A stretch of 64,000 nucleotides of DNA from Methylococcales bacterium. Its GTDB lineage: Bacteria; Pseudomonadota; Gammaproteobacteria; Methylococcales; Methylomonadaceae. The notes beneath the pieces were generated by a model. It ran no database searches. It saw nothing but the letters and a program-made list of their open reading frames with translations, and was not told the DNA's origin. The DNA is taken from the NCBI GenBank assembly GCA_026399075.1, contig JAPLRR010000086.1:18997-82996 (forward strand). The letters are read 5' to 3'. The position numbers and the translations under genes are program-made. Shown here piece after piece: positions 61,772 to 64,000 of this stretch; the stretch's first letter is position 1, and each line of letters opens with the position of its first letter.

Positions 61772-61868
61772 AAAAGTCGTGGTCGGATTAGATCACTTAA
61801 TGGCATTGAGTTGTAGGCTGAGTTGATAAACCCAGCATTTGCGGGAAAGTGCTGGGGTTCCGTTATCA

Positions 61869-62030
61869 CTACAACCCAGTTTACGGGCTGTAGGCCGGAA
61901 TAAGGTAGTTTGAACGAGAGTGAAAACTGCCGTTTCCGGCACACCGAACTCCAGATGCGCCAACGCGCCGGAAACTCCACTTTTCGCTCCCGCTCAAAGC
62001 GACTTATTCCGGCCTACAAGGCTATACGAT
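61869..62030. repeat. two inverted dispersed repeats
   Basis: TGTAGGCCGGAATAAGG at about 61890 and CTTATTCCGGCCTACA at about 62005-62020 form a long inverted pair; between them GCAGTTTTCACTC-type and CCGTTTCCGGCAC segments belong to the same repeat family as 9629-9710. No gene is supported from 61772 to 62320. Confidence 0.6.
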
Positions 62031-62053
62031 CTGTGTAAGCCAGCACATAACCA

Positions 62054-62144
62054 GTAGGGTGGTTTCGCCGATAGGCAAACCGCCATGACCAATGGAGCAT
62101 CAACGTTCCAAATTGTGGATTGCCTATCGGCGAATCCACCCTAC
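62054..62144. repeat. 91-bp palindromic repeat, best-preserved member
   Basis: Left arm 62054-62078 begins GTAGGGTGGTTTCGCCGATA and right arm 62120-62144 is its complement with a single mismatch. The 41-nt centre is AGCATCAACGTTCC-rich. Related copies are at 13228-13320, and at about 10985-11180, which is split by the MITE. Confidence 0.8.
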
Positions 62145-62176
62145 ATTCATACGTCTTACGGGTTTTTTAAGCCCGG

Positions 62177-62258
62177 ATCGGGTGGAGATAACGGGATTGC
62201 GCCCGTTAACCCTCCCACACCACCGGACATGCGGTTTTCCGCATCCGGCGGCTGAACC
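62177..62258 (-). mobile_element. group II intron remnant (domains V-VI)
   Basis: On the minus strand a domain V hairpin is seen: CAGCCGCCGGATGCGG, loop AAAA, CCGCAT, the 2-nt bulge GT, then CCGGTGGTGTG. It has the catalytic AGC with G-U wobble in the expected place. GGGAGGG leads into a domain VI-like stem (TAACGGG with CCCGTTA, 62189-62208) and the 3' end CTCCACCCGAT. The rest of the intron and its reverse transcriptase are missing; Sel1 gene sequence begins 62 bp upstream. Confidence 0.7.
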
Positions 62259-62320
62259 CGGCGACTCACAGCGTCGCAAAATCTGATGGTACAAACAAAC
62301 CCCATGCGCATCTTATGGCC

Positions 62321-63496
62321 TTACTGCATCGAGTCAAGCTGCACTTGCGCAACCACCAACCCCTGTTCGGCGGCTTTTCGATACCAGCGCACAGCTTCGC
62401 CAATATCCTTGCGCACTGCGTCACCTTGGGCATACATGGCTCCGATGTTAAATTGAGCCTCGGCAAATCCTTGATCAGCAGCCTTTTGCCACCAATACAG
62501 TGCTGCGTCGAGATCTTTTGGTACCCCTTGACCGCAGGCATAGCATGTACCTAGGTTACTTTGCCCTATTGCAAACCCTTGTTCAGCCGCCTTGCGATAC
62601 CACCGCACTGCCTCGGTATAGCTCTGTGAAACTCCCTGGCCATTGGCATACAGGGCAGCTAGGTTGTTCTGGGAGCCAGCGTGTTCCTGCTTGACGGCCT
62701 CACCATACCAATGTAATGCCTGTGCAAAATCCTGCGAAACGCCTTCGCCAGAGTGGTACATGCAGCCAAGCTGATATTTAGCCTCGATTGAACCTCCTTG
62801 GGCCGCCTTCCTATACCAGTTCAATGCCTGAAAATAATCCTGTACTACATATTCACCCAAGTGAAAGATGTTACCTATTACGAACTGAGCCTCCACTAAA
62901 CCTTGGTCGGCGGCTTTATTGTACCAGCGGAATGCTTCGATATAATTCTGCTCAGTGCCTAGGCCATCCATGTACATTGCGCCTAGGCTAAACTGAGCCA
63001 AAGCGTGACCTTGTTCAGCCGCCTCACTATACCAACGAAATGTTTCGTTGTAATTCGGCGCTACATCATTACTAAACGAGGAAATAACACCAAGTTTAAA
63101 TTTGGCTTCCGCTAACCCTTGGTTGGCCGCTTTTTGAAACCAGTGTAATGCTTTACTGTCGCTATTCGGTACACCGCAGCCGAGATGATACATCGTACCC
63201 AGATTGCATTGTGAATATGGCTCCCCTTGTTCAGCAGCCATGAGCCACCAATAGAGTGCTTTATCATAATTTTGTTGCACATTGTACATTATGCCAAGAT
63301 TAAGCTGCGCTTCGACATCCCCTTGTTCTGCTCGTGATTGATAGCTATCGAACAAGGTATGATCTTCGTGATTTGCCTTGCGCGAACTTTCTAGGTTAAT
63401 ATTAGCTCGATTGTCTTGGCGAAATGTGAAAAAAAACACTATTACCGCGAAGAAGAATATTCCAATAGTGGCCAGAAGTGTTGTCGTTTCGTTCAT
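62321..63496 (-). CDS. membrane-anchored Sel1-like repeat protein
   Basis: A 391-residue protein from ATG 63496 (MNETTTLLATIGIFFFAVIV). One N-terminal helix (LATIGIFFFAVIVFFFTF) places the repeats in the periplasm or cytoplasm. There are about nine 36-residue Sel1/TPR-like repeats of pattern A-x-Q-G-x-x-x-A-Q-x-x-L-G-x-M-Y, each with A-x-x-W-Y-x-K-A-A. Such proteins mediate protein-protein contacts in signalling or envelope processes; the partner is unknown. Confidence 0.9.
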   Translation of the reverse strand: MNETTTLLATIGIFFFAVIVFFFTFRQDNRANINLESSRKANHEDHTLFDSYQSRAEQGDVEAQLNLGIMYNVQQNYDKALYWWLMAAEQGEPYSQCNLGTMYHLGCGVPNSDSKALHWFQKAANQGLAEAKFKLGVISSFSNDVAPNYNETFRWYSEAAEQGHALAQFSLGAMYMDGLGTEQNYIEAFRWYNKAADQGLVEAQFVIGNIFHLGEYVVQDYFQALNWYRKAAQGGSIEAKYQLGCMYHSGEGVSQDFAQALHWYGEAVKQEHAGSQNNLAALYANGQGVSQSYTEAVRWYRKAAEQGFAIGQSNLGTCYACGQGVPKDLDAALYWWQKAADQGFAEAQFNIGAMYAQGDAVRKDIGEAVRWYRKAAEQGLVVAQVQLDSMQ

Positions 63497-63870
63497 CAAA
63501 TATCCCCAATATTAATATAAGCCTAAAATTAGACATCCTATGTAACGCAAAACATTACGCCATCTTGATATCTAAACGATTGAAAAAATGTAAATAGCCT
63601 TGAAATCCATTTACATACCTTTATTTAGCACAATCTAAAGAAAATACTTGACCTATCAGGGCTACTTGACATGGTGCACGTCAAGCAATATTGCCCGCAT
63701 AACAAAAGGCGTAAATTCTGGCTTCCTTACCCTCAAAACAAAATCGCCGCGCAAACATTCATAAGTCTAGTTCAAATTGGTATAAATTCAAGGAAAGCTT
63801 CGGAATAAGAATATTAACCTGCCTTTTGGCATCTTGCCCAAATTACCCGCCACTGACGGCCAATAAGCGC
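63497..63870. other. 374-bp intergenic region, no gene recognised
   Basis: AT-rich stretch between the Sel1 gene and the transposase end. It should contain the terminal inverted repeat of the IS630-type element and the Sel1 promoter. I could not fix the IS boundary because the other end is outside the window. Confidence 0.4.
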
Positions 63871-64000
63871 TTAGCAAAAAGTTAACGTGTATTTTGAGCC
63901 AAATCCACTTCCGATCTCATCAATGGCTTGCTCCAGTTCGTCGGGAGTAAACGTTTTGAAGGGCAACCATTCATATTTCATTTTGCGCCACAGCAGCTCA
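63871..64000 (-). mobile_element. IS630 family transposase, C-terminal end (partial)
   Basis: The minus-strand frame entering from the right edge reads ELLWRKMKYEWLPFKTFTPD, then ELEQAIDEIGSGFGSKYTLT and FC before TAA 63871-63873. The LWRKMKYEWLP and F-G-x-K-Y-x-[IL]-x-F segments are typical of the C-terminus after the last catalytic acidic residue of IS630-type DDE transposases. The catalytic residues are outside the window. Confidence 0.8.

Noticed and set aside
61768..61980. 70-codon minus-strand frame upstream of the HEPN pseudogene
   Set aside because: Composed of dispersed repeat sequence.

Overview
The window is about 64 kb of chromosome from a Gram-negative gammaproteobacterium. The kdsD-kdsC-lptC-lptA-lptB-rpoN-hpf-rapZ order, an exbB-exbD-lpxK-trm112-kdsB operon, alaC-hom-thrC, dbpA, prmB-aroC and an MTA deaminase/mtnA pair all point there. 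Sulfide oxidation genes, intergenic repeats and many toxin-antitoxin (TA) modules would suit Methylococcales or a sulfur-oxidising relative, but no marker here fixes the genus. No tRNA, rRNA or CRISPR array was recognised.

Layout. 0-1 kb: two small antitoxin-like genes and a duplicated palindromic repeat. 1.1-9.5 kb: proA, then a sulfide/persulfide block (type II-like sulfide:quinone oxidoreductase, DUF599 membrane protein, SulP anion permease, persulfide dioxygenase-rhodanese fusion, cysteine-rich Crp/Fnr regulator). Palindromes that look like operators lie upstream of the dioxygenase gene. 9.6-16.2 kb: an accessory island with six TA modules in different stages of decay (three DUF433/DUF5615 copies of which two are broken, hicBA with a frameshifted toxin, an intact PIN-domain pair, brnTA), a MITE, many palindromic repeats, and a two-gene AAA ATPase/TOPRIM-like module that may act in phage defence. 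16.3-30.7 kb: housekeeping genes, then three envelope or membrane genes (DUF4239, DUF1254, YafK-like L,D-transpeptidase).

31.4-39.5 kb is the most interesting region. It has two proteins ending in FGE-sulfatase (C-type-lectin-fold) domains, a MoxR-type AAA ATPase and a TIR-domain protein with the candidate NADase glutamate. The C-terminal ends of the two FGE proteins look like variable regions of a diversity-generating retroelement (DGR): equal-length 87-nt segments with 18 of 19 exposed positions different, an invariant scaffold, and mostly C-ending codons differing at bases 1 and 2. A 52-nt block at or just past both stop codons is almost identical. No reverse transcriptase or template repeat was found in the window, so diversification would have to act in trans or be extinct. 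Between the two FGE genes lies a lytic-transglycosylase gene overlapping a secreted-protein gene, arranged like an effector-immunity pair.

39.7-60.3 kb: alpha-E/ATP-grasp pair, a threonine-tailed secreted protein, cysZ-like gene, mtnA and mtaD, a repeat-bearing membrane protein, the Kdo/LPS transport/sigma-54 cluster, dbpA, a DUF4105 protein, a lipoprotein and an isopropylmalate-dehydrogenase-family gene. 60.4-64 kb: a second accessory patch with an intact PIN-domain TA pair, a second MITE inside a truncated gene, a HEPN pseudogene with a nonsense codon, a group II intron domain V-VI remnant, a Sel1-repeat protein and the 3' end of an IS630-type transposase.
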